This document shows, one piece after another, positions 1 through 7,718 of a stretch of 35,750 nucleotides of DNA (within the stretch, counting starts at the first letter, position 1; each line of letters opens with the position of its first letter). The DNA lies in NCBI GenBank assembly GCA_964421085.1, contig CAYQVO010000038.1, positions 1-35,750 of the forward strand, written 5' to 3'. The notes beneath the pieces were generated by a model. It had not been told where the DNA came from and did no database searches. It saw only the letters and a program-made list of their open reading frames with translations. Position numbers and translations under genes: made by a program. The DNA comes from CAYQVO01 sp964421085 (lineage in GTDB: Bacteria; Bdellovibrionota_C; UBA2361; CAYQVO01).

Positions 1-300
1 TTAAATTCAGGGAAGGCTGCCGCCTAACGACTCAACAAAAACGGGTAAAGATCAGCTCGCTGCGGCAGGTTCCAGGCGCGTGGATTTGTCGCGGCAGCTG
101 ACGAAACTGACCGGAGCGATCGCGGGATAAACGGTGCGGTCAGACTGATCCTTGAAATGGGGGGCAGCCATAAAGCCGGGAAGGCAGCGGATCGCTGGAC
201 GGTGGACAGGGGCCTTTGTGGCGACATCTGCAGTCTGCGGGATCCTTATGGCTTTTCCGCTTTTTTGCAGACATAAGATCAGTTGTCGGTCACCGGGGTT
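1..300. other. Gene-poor left edge
   Basis: I see no gene here that I can support. One plus-strand frame is open without a start codon from about 49 to 276 and reads plausibly, with a stretch like LILEMGGSHKAGKAADRW. It has no start and no recognisable family, and it may be the tail of a gene that begins outside or has decayed. The minus-strand 67-codon ORF at 24-227 has a low-complexity Ser/Arg/Pro composition typical of an antisense shadow. Confidence 0.3.
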
Positions 301-867
301 TCACTCCTCATCACCCGTTGGGATTTCCGGAAGAACCGTGAATGTCTCGAGGAATCGATCCCATTTTGCTGTCAGTTCCAGCACTGGAAGCTCTCTGCCA
401 ACAGCGCAAGCACGGAACTCCATGGAAACCCATTTCCCGGAGGCTTTTTTCATGAAAGCATGCTTCAGTATTGTACCATCTAGAAAGCTGCTGGCGATGA
501 AGCTGACTGCAAGCGCCAGGGATTCATCGGGCAGCCTGACCGGCTCCATACGTCTGACCTGCACTTCAAAATCCCACGAGTTCCGCAGGATGTTAATCTC
601 TTCCCAGGCAAGACTTCTCAGGGTAGCAGGGCACGGAAGCGGTCCTCCCGTGATAAAAAGGAGTTCACGGAATTCACTGGTGCTGGAATTCTCCCATGCA
701 CCGTCCCTATTCCTTTCCACTTCGGTCATGTCAGGAGGAATCACGCACTCGACTATCAATGGAGGGATACAAACTGCTGTCGTGAAAGGTATATTTCCAA
801 CGAGACGTCTGAACTGCCTGTCCTTACCGGGTCCCAGACTATGCTTGTCCGAACGATCGTCATGCAT
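301..867 (-). CDS. Hypothetical protein, 188 aa
   Basis: I do not recognise this protein. It has a balanced amino-acid composition, and its second half alternates short hydrophobic strands with basic and acidic stretches, ending in a strand-like segment (TAKWDRFLETFTVLPEIP). That pattern is loosely reminiscent of the DcrB/DUF1795 type of small alpha/beta domain, but the resemblance is weak and I do not assert it. There is no signal peptide or membrane segment, so it is probably cytoplasmic. The ATG at 867 is the only usual start before the upstream in-frame TGA that closes the 901-1239 ORF; no clear Shine-Dalgarno precedes it. The long plus-strand ORF over the same bases is Ser/Arg-rich and looks like its antisense shadow. 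Confidence 0.6.
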   Translation of the reverse strand: MHDDRSDKHSLGPGKDRQFRRLVGNIPFTTAVCIPPLIVECVIPPDMTEVERNRDGAWENSSTSEFRELLFITGGPLPCPATLRSLAWEEINILRNSWDFEVQVRRMEPVRLPDESLALAVSFIASSFLDGTILKHAFMKKASGKWVSMEFRACAVGRELPVLELTAKWDRFLETFTVLPEIPTGDEE

Positions 868-900
868 GATTTGAAATAATATGGGGATTGAGACTCTTAA

Positions 901-1239
901 TCAATGTTTGCGATACAAAGCAGGGGAGTACCCTCGCATTGACGAGTTCAGCCGCTTTTCCGCTGATTCGTCATTACAGGTGTTCCTGCGTCCTCTTAAA
1001 CGGGTAATGTTGGAGAAGGAAGCATGCGCCATCCAGAAACGAACACGAGGAGCAAAAGCGGCAGCCTGCGAGGAAGACTCGGCGGCCGCAATAGAGGTTG
1101 AACCGAAGGGAAAAGCATCGAGGACCTGGGCCGCCTGACTTTCCATCTCCTCCACCACGATTCTCGATACTGCGCCGGTAGTAAGAACCCCTTTCCTCAT
1201 TGTATCCTTTGCCCGCTTGACCCCGCGAAATATTCTCAA
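901..1239 (-). CDS. Small ORF, unknown, 112 aa or shorter
   Basis: This is a weak call. The frame runs from an ATG at 1239 (an inner ATG at about 1200 gives MRKGVLTTGAVSRI) to a stop 33 bases before the next minus-strand gene at 867, so the two could be co-transcribed. The middle is Ala/Ser-rich (SIAAAESSSQAAAF) and the end is basic. I recognise no domain. Two other frames over the same bases are also open (881-1138 plus and 974-1246 minus), so I cannot be sure which, if any, is translated. Confidence 0.3.
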   Translation of the reverse strand: MRIFRGVKRAKDTMRKGVLTTGAVSRIVVEEMESQAAQVLDAFPFGSTSIAAAESSSQAAAFAPRVRFWMAHASFSNITRLRGRRNTCNDESAEKRLNSSMRGYSPALYRKH

Positions 1240-1307
1240 AAATCACCGTGACTCTTCAGAAGGCTGCGTAACCGGAACTGTACGGGTCGCTCACGAAAAA
1301 CTTTTCA

Positions 1308-1514
1308 ATGGATTTGAGAATTATGGAGGATCCTGAAGATATCCCCATCGTGCAGGATCCTGTCGTGCGAAAGGTGCTGGAGGAACTGCAGCATCTACCC
1401 GAGCGCCCGGCAGGGAAACGCGGGCAGCGGGAAGAGCGGGCAAAGTTTGTCGAGAAAGTTTCTGGAGACGTCTGCCGGCAGATTCCGGAATGTGAAAAGA
1501 AATGGCGGAGGTGA
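1308..1514 (+). CDS. Small acidic/helical ORF, 68 aa
   Basis: This short ORF codes for a strongly charged, helix-prone protein with segments such as EDPEDIPIVQDPVVRKVLEE. An inner ATG at 1323 follows a GAG-containing stretch and may be the real start. Its stop overlaps the start of the next ORF by 13 bases, a translational-coupling arrangement that favours both being real. I recognise no family. The pair is compact enough to be a two-gene module such as a toxin-antitoxin pair, but no motif supports that. Confidence 0.4.
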   Translation: MDLRIMEDPEDIPIVQDPVVRKVLEELQHLPERPAGKRGQREERAKFVEKVSGDVCRQIPECEKKWRR

Positions 1515-1744
1515 GACGGATTTTCTTTCGTCCCAGGCGCCGTTATGCTCCAGACGGCGATTACAGATGCCCGCTGCGTCGCACACCGAAGCCCACAGTG
1601 CTTCTTCAACGGCTCGAAGTCCCTGTCCGAGTGGAGAAGTTCATGGCGATGCCATTTCAGTTTGCCGCGGTAATTGCGGAGCTCGGCCTGCTCAGAGAGG
1701 GAGAGCAGGAGGCTCAAGGCATATTAAATAACTTCGCGCTTTAA
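1502..1744 (+). CDS. Small basic ORF, 80 aa
   Basis: This ORF starts inside the end of the 1308-1514 ORF (ATG at 1502, upstream stop at 1512-1514). The N-terminal half is very basic (RRIFFRPRRRY), the middle carries a PVRVEK segment and the C-terminal half is hydrophobic to amphipathic (FQFAAVIAELGLL). It has one CP motif and no recognisable fold. The acidic-then-basic pairing with its overlapping neighbour suggests possible partner proteins, which is inference only. Confidence 0.4.
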   Translation: MAEVRRIFFRPRRRYAPDGDYRCPLRRTPKPTVLLQRLEVPVRVEKFMAMPFQFAAVIAELGLLREGEQEAQGILNNFAL

Positions 1745-1863
1745 TGGATTGAGCACCACGCCAGGCGATTCTAAAGTGGCAGCTCCAGGCAAAGGCTCCT
1801 CTCCTTCCTCTCCAAAAGTGACCGGGGCCATCCCGCCCGTGCCTTCGTATTCATAATTCGAGT

Positions 1864-1891
1864 TTGCTTAGCCATGTAATACCCGTATAAT
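1864..1891 (+). promoter_or_regulatory. Sigma-70-type promoter of the radical SAM gene
   Basis: TTGCTT (1864-1869), a 16-base spacer and a perfect TATAAT (1886-1891) lie about 30 bases before the ATG at 1923. The predicted start of transcription near 1898 gives a leader of about 25 bases. Confidence 0.5.
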
Positions 1892-1922
1892 CGCCTTTCG
1901 AACAAGTGAATAATCCGGCTGT

Positions 1923-3707
1923 ATGCTGCGCACCGAAGTCCTGGATAGAAGAATTGAGGAAGCCTTAAGCGATCCAGATGTGAGGAGAGTGTATCTTGAG
2001 GGAATCGAGGACTCGCTGCCGTCGCCCTTTACGGTTGACGACCTGCTCCCGGAGCCCCCGCCGGCTGTCAATCGGGGTGTGGCGAGCTGGACAAAATGGC
2101 CATGGCATCGAAGCGCGTTTCGTCGTGCTTCAGAAAAGATCAATGAGCCGGAATTCGTTTCCCAGGTTCACCGCCGCCTGTCGAAGATCTTCAGTGAATT
2201 TTACGGAATCTCGCTTCCTCCGCTGTCCGAATCCACGATTCGAGAGCTCTCTTCGAAAGCAATATCTTTTTTGGCCGGGGAGATGCAGGCCGGGAGGATC
2301 AAAAGAGTCTCGGGAAGTTATCACGATTTTCGCGTTGGCGACATTGTTGTTACCAGGGTGGCGGGTGACGAGTATAAACGAACGATACCAAGGGGGCTCA
2401 CAGGGCGCATCACGGAGATGTTCGTGGGAGAGAACAAGGGGCTTCGTTGCCTTATTGTTTCTCTGCGCGCAAATCATTCCGGTCGCCGGGAAAAACACTC
2501 GTACAGATCGGAAGAACTCTCCTCCTACTATCCTCTGATTCTCGTGCGGCAGCTCGGCCGCCCCCGGCAGACAGCCTCACGCGTCGTCGGCAGGCTTCTC
2601 CGGATCATTTATTCCGAGATGATCCGGAATGAGGTGGATAAAAGGTTTATTGACGCACTCTCCAGAAGCGGCCTGATATTGGAAGACAGGCACAACGAGG
2701 GAGACTTTTTCTTGAACCGGCTTCAACTCTACCGTCTGCAGAATCCCGCGCTTGCGGCCGCATACGAAAATGAATCCCTGTATACCTCTCCTGAAATGTT
2801 TTCGCCGCCTTCCGAGCGAAAGCCTCACGTGCTTAGACTCGAACTTGTTGAAGGGTGTGATCATAATCAGTGCACGTTCTGCGGCGGTTACAAGGGGATT
2901 CCGTACCACGCAAAAAACACAGATGAATTTCGGGAGCATTTTTACGACGTGGTGAACGCAATCTCGGAAGGCGCAGAGCGAATAGAGCGGATCTTTATCG
3001 GTGGAGGAAACGCTCTGAGTGTCGACACTGATGAACTGATCGAGGCTCTGAGCATTGTCCGGGGAACTTTTCCCGGGGTGAAAAGAATCGCCATATACGG
3101 ACGCGCGGATGCGATAGTGAGGAAAGGAGTCCTGGGTCTCGGGCGACTTGCCGAAAATGGACTGAATCTTGTCTATCTTGGCATTGAATCCGGTTCCCAA
3201 TCGGTGCTCGATTATGTCAAGAAAGATACAACGGTCGATCAAGTCAGGCAGGCGGCGCGGTTTGTTTGGTATGCGGGAATGAAGCTTTCTGCGATGATCA
3301 TCCCCGGCCTGGGAGGTGTGAAGTATTCGAGAGTGCATAGGTGTGAAACGGGGTTACTTTTGAGTGAGATTCCTCTGGATTATGTGACCTTCATGTGCGT
3401 GAACGCGGCGCCGGATTCTCCGTATGCAGTGCAGATGGCTGATGAAATGGCCGATGGAACCAACCGTCCTTTGACGGATGTCGAGCTGGTGACACAGGTG
3501 CGCGGCATTGTCCAGCTTTTGCGTGAGAGTTCTCGTGTAAATGTCGGCATGTACGACTGCGGCATCGATCAGGTGGGGAGGAATCCTGTTTCGTTCCACG
3601 ATAAACTGGACGGGTCTGGTGGACGCCGGAGGATTATGGATATCTGCGACCGGTATATTGCAGGGCAGAGCATGAGCGGCAACGCGCCGGCGGATACAGG
3701 AACTTGA
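1923..3707 (+). CDS. Radical SAM protein with large N-terminal extension
   Basis: This 594-residue protein carries the radical SAM iron-sulfur signature at residues 312-320 as C-x4-C-x2-C (EGCDHNQCTFCGGY). Spacing of this kind occurs in a branch of radical SAM proteins with a GCxHNxCxFC motif. A Gly-rich strand follows (FIGGGNAL), then an ESGSQSVL motif and a TIM-barrel-like core, so the fold reading is firm. Residues 1-280 are a separate region with no domain I recognise; a strand-rich part near 135-200 resembles a small beta-barrel (FRVGDIVVTRV). The substrate cannot be told. The gene has its own promoter at 1864-1891 and stands alone on the plus strand. The ATG has no obvious Shine-Dalgarno. 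Confidence 0.92.
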   Translation: MLRTEVLDRRIEEALSDPDVRRVYLEGIEDSLPSPFTVDDLLPEPPPAVNRGVASWTKWPWHRSAFRRASEKINEPEFVSQVHRRLSKIFSEFYGISLPPLSESTIRELSSKAISFLAGEMQAGRIKRVSGSYHDFRVGDIVVTRVAGDEYKRTIPRGLTGRITEMFVGENKGLRCLIVSLRANHSGRREKHSYRSEELSSYYPLILVRQLGRPRQTASRVVGRLLRIIYSEMIRNEVDKRFIDALSRSGLILEDRHNEGDFFLNRLQLYRLQNPALAAAYENESLYTSPEMFSPPSERKPHVLRLELVEGCDHNQCTFCGGYKGIPYHAKNTDEFREHFYDVVNAISEGAERIERIFIGGGNALSVDTDELIEALSIVRGTFPGVKRIAIYGRADAIVRKGVLGLGRLAENGLNLVYLGIESGSQSVLDYVKKDTTVDQVRQAARFVWYAGMKLSAMIIPGLGGVKYSRVHRCETGLLLSEIPLDYVTFMCVNAAPDSPYAVQMADEMADGTNRPLTDVELVTQVRGIVQLLRESSRVNVGMYDCGIDQVGRNPVSFHDKLDGSGGRRRIMDICDRYIAGQSMSGNAPADTGT

Positions 3708-3852
3708 AAAAACGGTCTGGCAGAGCGTTCTGCGCTGCCGGCTTTCCCGAATAAATATTGATCGGGAGCACATTCAGCCGCACCTTTGTCTTCTTCAGAG
3801 GATATGGAGCAAAGGTCCGGAAGAACCGGTCGACCTGATACATTCTGCTCCG

Positions 3853-4506
3853 GTGTTTGCGGGCCGACATGAATTTTCCGATGCCGCGAAGCTTTACAGA
3901 ACAGACGGCCCACCGCAGGGCACGGTCGCAATCATGGATACTGCGCCTCCATATATCGCGGAAAATCCGGCGCTCGTATCCGCTGTGAACGGACGATTGT
4001 TCTTCTCGGTCTTCACAAGTCAGACAGGCAGTGAACCCCGGGCTATGCTTGTCGACAAGTGCCCGGCAGATGATCTCAAACTCGAACCCGGCATCTGCGG
4101 ATGCGGCACGGCTGATACTGACGCAAATCATGATGGAATTGTCGATTGTCTGGGCGCAAAAGAGCTGGAAGCTCAGATTTCATCGGTAAGGGCGTTTTTG
4201 AAAAAGCTGAAGATTGCCCGGAGCCCGAAGAAAAGGAAAGCCGTCAGAAAGATTTCGAAACAGCCTGGAAAACTTGTGACGAGCATGAGGTCATACGCAA
4301 AGACAAATTCAGGCATTATTACAGCCCGCTCGGGGGCAAATCCGTATACACTTGCTCATGCGGTCTACAAGGCAGTTGCAAAGGCGCGCAAACTGAATGC
4401 GGGAACCTTCAGTCGCGACAGGAAGAAGGCGCTGGGGGCCTTGAAGAAACTGGAAGGGAAACTGGTGGTGATGGATCGCCATAATTCATACAAGGAGGGT
4501 CTATAA
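3853..4506 (+). pseudogene. ELWxxDGT-repeat protein, 3' remnant
   Basis: The first 65 residues match the ELWxxDGT repeat of secreted beta-propeller-like proteins (KLYRTDGPPQGT, then VNGRLFFSV and TGSEPR), but only about one repeat is left where such proteins carry many. A Cys/Asp-rich motif follows (CGCGTADTDANHDGIVDC), of the calcium-binding thrombospondin-3 type, then a basic Lys/Ala/Arg-rich helical tail. No signal peptide is present. The first usable start is GTG at 3853, although the frame is open back to about 3676. This suggests that the 5' part of a longer secreted protein has been lost. The same frame continues after the TAA into the next two entries. Confidence 0.5.
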
Positions 4507-4887
4507 ACGTCCGGCCTCAAAAGCCTGAGCTGCCTGAGCACAGAGACTATTGGAATCGGTTACTCCCCGTACCGTGAAGAACTTCGAAAGTTATTCGATC
4601 TCGTCAGGACATCCGACCCCGAAGAATGGAAAGTTTTGAGAACGTCAGAGGAGGAGACCGGAAGACTCGGCGGGGTATTCAAAAAACTCGTGCACACATC
4701 TCCGGTCGAGACCGTTTCATCATGCTGCAATGAAGGCCATGCAACAGCCCCAGGGTGGGAGACTTATCGAGCCACAGTCGAAGAGCCGCATTCCGGAGAT
4801 GTCCTTCTGGACATCAAGTTTTCATGCCGTCCTATGGAGTGGGAACGGCAGAACTGCCGGTGCCAGCCGGATAACCAGGCCGCTTGA
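4507..4887 (+). pseudogene. ORF remnant without start codon, repeat copy 1
   Basis: This stretch continues in the same frame directly after the TAA at 4504-4506 and reads for 127 codons to a TGA. No ATG or GTG opens it; a TTG at 4636 is the first start-like codon. Composition is protein-like. A segment around 4580-4720 (EELRKLFDLVRTSDPEEWK) matches a segment in the following ORF (RDRLRAVIGLVRNSDRADWE), so the two are probably diverged copies of one small domain. I do not recognise the domain. The lack of a start suggests a remnant. Confidence 0.35.
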
Positions 4888-5229
4888 AAGCTATATAAAC
4901 TCATTGACCGCAGAATCCGGGCTCTCAGCCGGGATAGGCTCCGTGCAGTGATTGGTCTGGTCAGGAATTCCGATCGTGCGGACTGGGAGCAGTTTAAAAC
5001 AGATGACGGCGAGATCAGGCGGAGGGGATACAGGCATGTGGGCGATTCGATAACGACAATATCACTGTTTGAATCGGTCGGACCGACCGGAGCTGTTCTG
5101 TGTGATTCATGCCTTGTCGTGGTGGAAAATCCGGATCATCCTGTTCCGCAGCTTTTTTTCCCATTGCGCATGGATCCGGCTCCGAACGATTCCACCTTGA
5201 TCACCCGGATGGCGTTCCACCGGCAATAA
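4888..5229 (+). pseudogene. ORF, repeat copy 2 of the preceding domain
   Basis: The frame continues directly after the TGA at 4885-4887 and ends at a TAA at 5227-5229. A GTG at 4948 is a possible start, giving 93 residues. It shares an LVRxSDxxxW core with the preceding ORF and then reads GDSITTISLFESVGPTGAVL, followed by a CDSC pair. It may be a small real gene or the second half of a decayed tandem-domain protein. I recognise no family and cannot tell a role. Confidence 0.4.
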
Positions 5230-5277
5230 ACAGACGCGCTGAGGAACTTTTTGAACTGATTGAACCAAAAGTGGGGG

Positions 5278-5311
5278 ACTGAAAAAGTCAGCACTGAAAA
5301 AGTCAGCACTG
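5278..5311. repeat. Tandem 15-base repeat
   Basis: The unit ACTGAAAAAGTCAGC occurs twice exactly (5278-5292 and 5293-5307) and begins a third time with ACTG. With the preceding G, each unit also holds a small inverted repeat (GACT and AGTC around AAAA). It lies in the short gap between the converging 4888-5229 and 5335-6393 frames. Confidence 0.85.
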
Positions 5312-5334
5312 CAGAATACAACGCTGACGCGGCG

Positions 5335-6393
5335 CTACTCTATCGTCTCTCCGGTAATCCGGCCGGAGAATGTGATTGAACAGAGGTTTTTTACGATAGT
5401 CACAATCCGTTTTTCGCCGCTTTCCGCGGCAACTCGAATCCAGCGTCTCCTGGCAGGTGGATTATCCTGCCCGGGAATCCTTATCCCGTCAAAAGGTATG
5501 ATGACTCTATTCGGACAAATTTTCCAGGAGTCGGCATCAATGCAGTTGTTTGTGATGAGAACAGATTCACAGTCCGATACATTGCAGAGACTCTTCAAAT
5601 CCCGGGCAGTCTTGACCGGCACCACTGCAAAGCCTTCCAGCTGAGGGGAGGGGATGTCGCCATGAGGGAATGAATAGATGACGACAGCATCCCTGTTCCC
5701 ATGAAAAGCAGCCGTCAATTTTTCAAGGAATTCTCCTGCCCCATTCCTCAATGTCCATTCTGAGTCTTCCCGAGTCATGAGTGATTCGACATTGACCATT
5801 GCACCCTCGAAGCGGGAGAGATCAACATTCAACGAATCGAGGGCCTTTACATGGAGCATCGCTTCAAATACAGGCGGTTCGATATCATCAATCGCCATCG
5901 CCGTTGCCGATGGAACTCGCAGACATTCGCTCGTGGAAAGATCTTCCAGCAGTTCGTCCGGACTTCTTGGCGGAACTGTAATCACAAATGACATCGGCTC
6001 TGTAATCCCGACAGCTTCAGCTGTGATGCAGAGTGAATCGCAAAGACTCACAAGCAGAGATTTCGCGTCTCCGTCTTCTATTTCAGACACGGGCTTTCCG
6101 TTCACCGTTGCCTCGCATTCCAGATTATCGCCTGATGCTTTAACCTCCAGATCAACCCGGCTCTCCTCGGCAAGAAGATAAATCAGACTCCTGCAGCAAT
6201 TTCTGAATACAAAACTAAAAAGTCCCTGGCGCTTCTCTGCAGATCCGGGGAGCGTCATATCAACCTGGAAAAAAGGAGGCATTTTGACGTTATGCCCTGC
6301 ATCATCGAAGAGTTCTGTTATTACACCCTGCGGCCCCATAGCTTTCCCCATAAAATCGATTTCCCAGCCTGGAAATAGTACCTCGGGATTCAA
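5335..6393 (-). CDS. Hypothetical protein, 352 aa
   Basis: I do not recognise this protein. It has no signal peptide or membrane segment. Residues 30-150 look like an alpha/beta domain (FFQVDMTLPG, FSFVFRNCCRSLIYLL), and residues 150-350 hold further alternating strands and helices (AVVIYSFPHGDIPS, NRVIIPFDGIRIPG). The only early start in this frame is TTG at 6393; an ATG sits at residue 15. Five codons upstream, an ATG with a good GGAGAGG ribosome site opens a frame that meets a TGA after five codons and then runs into this gene. The natural start may therefore have been cut off by a nonsense change. Its stop faces the repeat at 5278-5311. Confidence 0.72.
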   Translation of the reverse strand: MNPEVLFPGWEIDFMGKAMGPQGVITELFDDAGHNVKMPPFFQVDMTLPGSAEKRQGLFSFVFRNCCRSLIYLLAEESRVDLEVKASGDNLECEATVNGKPVSEIEDGDAKSLLVSLCDSLCITAEAVGITEPMSFVITVPPRSPDELLEDLSTSECLRVPSATAMAIDDIEPPVFEAMLHVKALDSLNVDLSRFEGAMVNVESLMTREDSEWTLRNGAGEFLEKLTAAFHGNRDAVVIYSFPHGDIPSPQLEGFAVVPVKTARDLKSLCNVSDCESVLITNNCIDADSWKICPNRVIIPFDGIRIPGQDNPPARRRWIRVAAESGEKRIVTIVKNLCSITFSGRITGETIE

Positions 6394-6627
6394 TTCTACT
6401 CAAAGAAAACGTGCCATAATCGCCTCTCCGGCCCGGATATTGCGTGAAATTCCATATTCCTGCTTCAGTCAGCCTCCTGTCGGGAGTAATATCGGGGCAA
6501 ACAGAAATCCGGCAATTACAGCGATCATCACCACGATGCGTATCAGTGCAGTCTCAGGGACATGGCGGAACTGCTGGAAGGATACGTCGAAAGGGACATG
6601 AACAGAGAGAGGCAGGCAGGAGCGCCC

Positions 6628-7155
6628 GTGAACTCAGGAATCTCAATTCGTTTTGCTGCTTCTTCCGACGCCGAAAAAATTGCCGAAATTAAAGTTCTTT
6701 CCTGGCAGGCCGCTTACCGTAGTCTCATGCCCGATGTAATCCTCGATAATCTTGACGCAGAGAAGGAAGCAGCGGGATGGAAGAAATGGATTGAGTCAGG
6801 CGAGACGAAAGTGCTTCTTGCCTGCTGCAATGAAGAGATAATTGGTTTTTGCTCCCTCCACGCATATCTCGGAGACGATCTCGACAGGGAAATCGTCGGC
6901 GAGATTCCTGCCATTTATTTTCTTCCTTCGCAGTGGAGAAAAGGCGCAGGAACACAGCTTATGACGGCAGCTCTGAATGAACTTGGCATCATGGGTTTCA
7001 AAGAGGCAGCGCTCTGGGTTTTGAAAACTAATCAAAAGGCCCGCGCTTTTTACGAGAAGGTGGGATTCAAGTGTGATGGTGCCGAGAAAGTCGAGTCGGG
7101 GCTTGTTGGGTGTGAGCTCTGCGAGGTGAGGTACAGGGGGAATTTGCCCCAGTAA
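6628..7155 (+). CDS. GNAT-family N-acetyltransferase
   Basis: This 175-residue protein has the GNAT layout. It starts with ISIRFAASSDAEKIAEI, then a strand-rich core, then the acetyl-CoA binding motif A as FLPSQWRKGAGTQLM (the RxxGxG/A pattern), and ends with NQKARAFYEKVGF, the usual motif-B helix and strand. It should transfer an acetyl group from acetyl-CoA to an amine; the acceptor is unknown. I chose GTG at 6628 because AGGAG lies five bases before it. ATGs at 6562 and 6598 would add residues that do not belong to the fold. It diverges from the 352-residue gene and ends before the hairpin at 7169-7197. Confidence 0.87.
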   Translation: MNSGISIRFAASSDAEKIAEIKVLSWQAAYRSLMPDVILDNLDAEKEAAGWKKWIESGETKVLLACCNEEIIGFCSLHAYLGDDLDREIVGEIPAIYFLPSQWRKGAGTQLMTAALNELGIMGFKEAALWVLKTNQKARAFYEKVGFKCDGAEKVESGLVGCELCEVRYRGNLPQ

Positions 7156-7168
7156 GTCGAATTTTACG

Positions 7169-7197
7169 ACTGGGTCGTGAAATCTTCACGACTCAGT
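7169..7197. terminator. Strong hairpin between convergent genes
   Basis: Thirteen bases (7169-7181, ACTGGGTCGTGAA) pair with 7185-7197 across a three-base loop, with one G-T pair. There is no T run, so a rho-independent terminator is not certain. It sits exactly between the GNAT stop and the stop of the minus-strand transposase ORF, where a bidirectional terminator would be expected. A second, shorter inverted repeat (GTCG and CGAC) lies just to the left at 7156-7170. Confidence 0.45.
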
Positions 7198-7529
7198 CAC
7201 AAGCCGCCCGTAAATCCTGTTCCGCTACCCTCGGCTGCAGCACGACCCGATAGCGCCAGACAAACCGCCCCGTGAGTGCTGTTTTCTTTCCCGGTCTCAG
7301 ACTCGTACGTCAGCATCCCTGCAAGCCTCAGAAGCTCCTCGTTCTCTCGTCTCAAACGGCTCAGCTCAAGGATTTCACCACTGCGTCCGCCAGTGTCTCG
7401 GCTCAACCAGTTGCGTATTGTGTTCTCTTTTATCCCGTATTCCTTCGCAACCGCTGACACTTTCCGCCCGCTCTGAATCTTCGCAACTTCCTCCTTTCGG
7501 TTCTCTCGTGTATATGCTTTCCCTTTCAT
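7197..7529 (-). pseudogene. Orphan IS3-type transposase OrfA
   Basis: The 110-residue product starts at an ATG preceded by GGAG. It carries a helix-turn-helix (VSAVAKEYGIKENTIRNWLS) followed by a leucine-zipper-like coiled coil (ELSRLRRENEELLRLAGML), the arrangement of IS3-family OrfA proteins. After that the reading turns Gly/Ala-rich and ends at the hairpin. No OrfB with a DDE domain follows, and I found no terminal inverted repeats, so the element is incomplete and cannot move by itself. The coil-to-tail transition contains A-rich codons where IS3 elements usually frameshift into OrfB. Confidence 0.6.
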
Positions 7530-7718
7530 ACCGGTCTCCCACGGCGGCATACTGCCGCCTGAATAATCGGTGTTCAATTTATCGAGGGCACATCAGTCCA
7601 TGGAAAGGATCGTTATTCACACCAGCAACTCTCCCTTGGTTTCTATTTTTCCAGGATGAGCCCCTTATTCGATCCCTTTGACGAGCAGAAAAAAAAGAAG
7701 TGAATAAGCCGGGACAGC

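Noticed and set aside
152..874. 240-codon plus-strand ORF over the 301-867 gene
   Set aside because: Ser/Arg/Cys-rich, no structural pattern, and lies opposite a better minus-strand reading.
881..1246. Plus-strand ORF 881-1138 and minus-strand ORF 974-1246
   Set aside because: They overlap the 901-1239 reading in other frames, and none of them has a recognisable family. I kept only the one that fits the downstream gene order, at low confidence.
3853..6400. Recoding of TGA as an amino acid (in-frame TGA at 4885-4887, before the 352-residue gene and at 12938)
   Set aside because: Several long, family-matching genes end with TGA and contain none in frame, so the standard code holds. Decay explains these sites better.
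7657..7702. 15-codon ORF MSPLFDPFDEQKKKK on the plus strand
   Set aside because: Too short and Lys-rich from an A run, with no supporting context.
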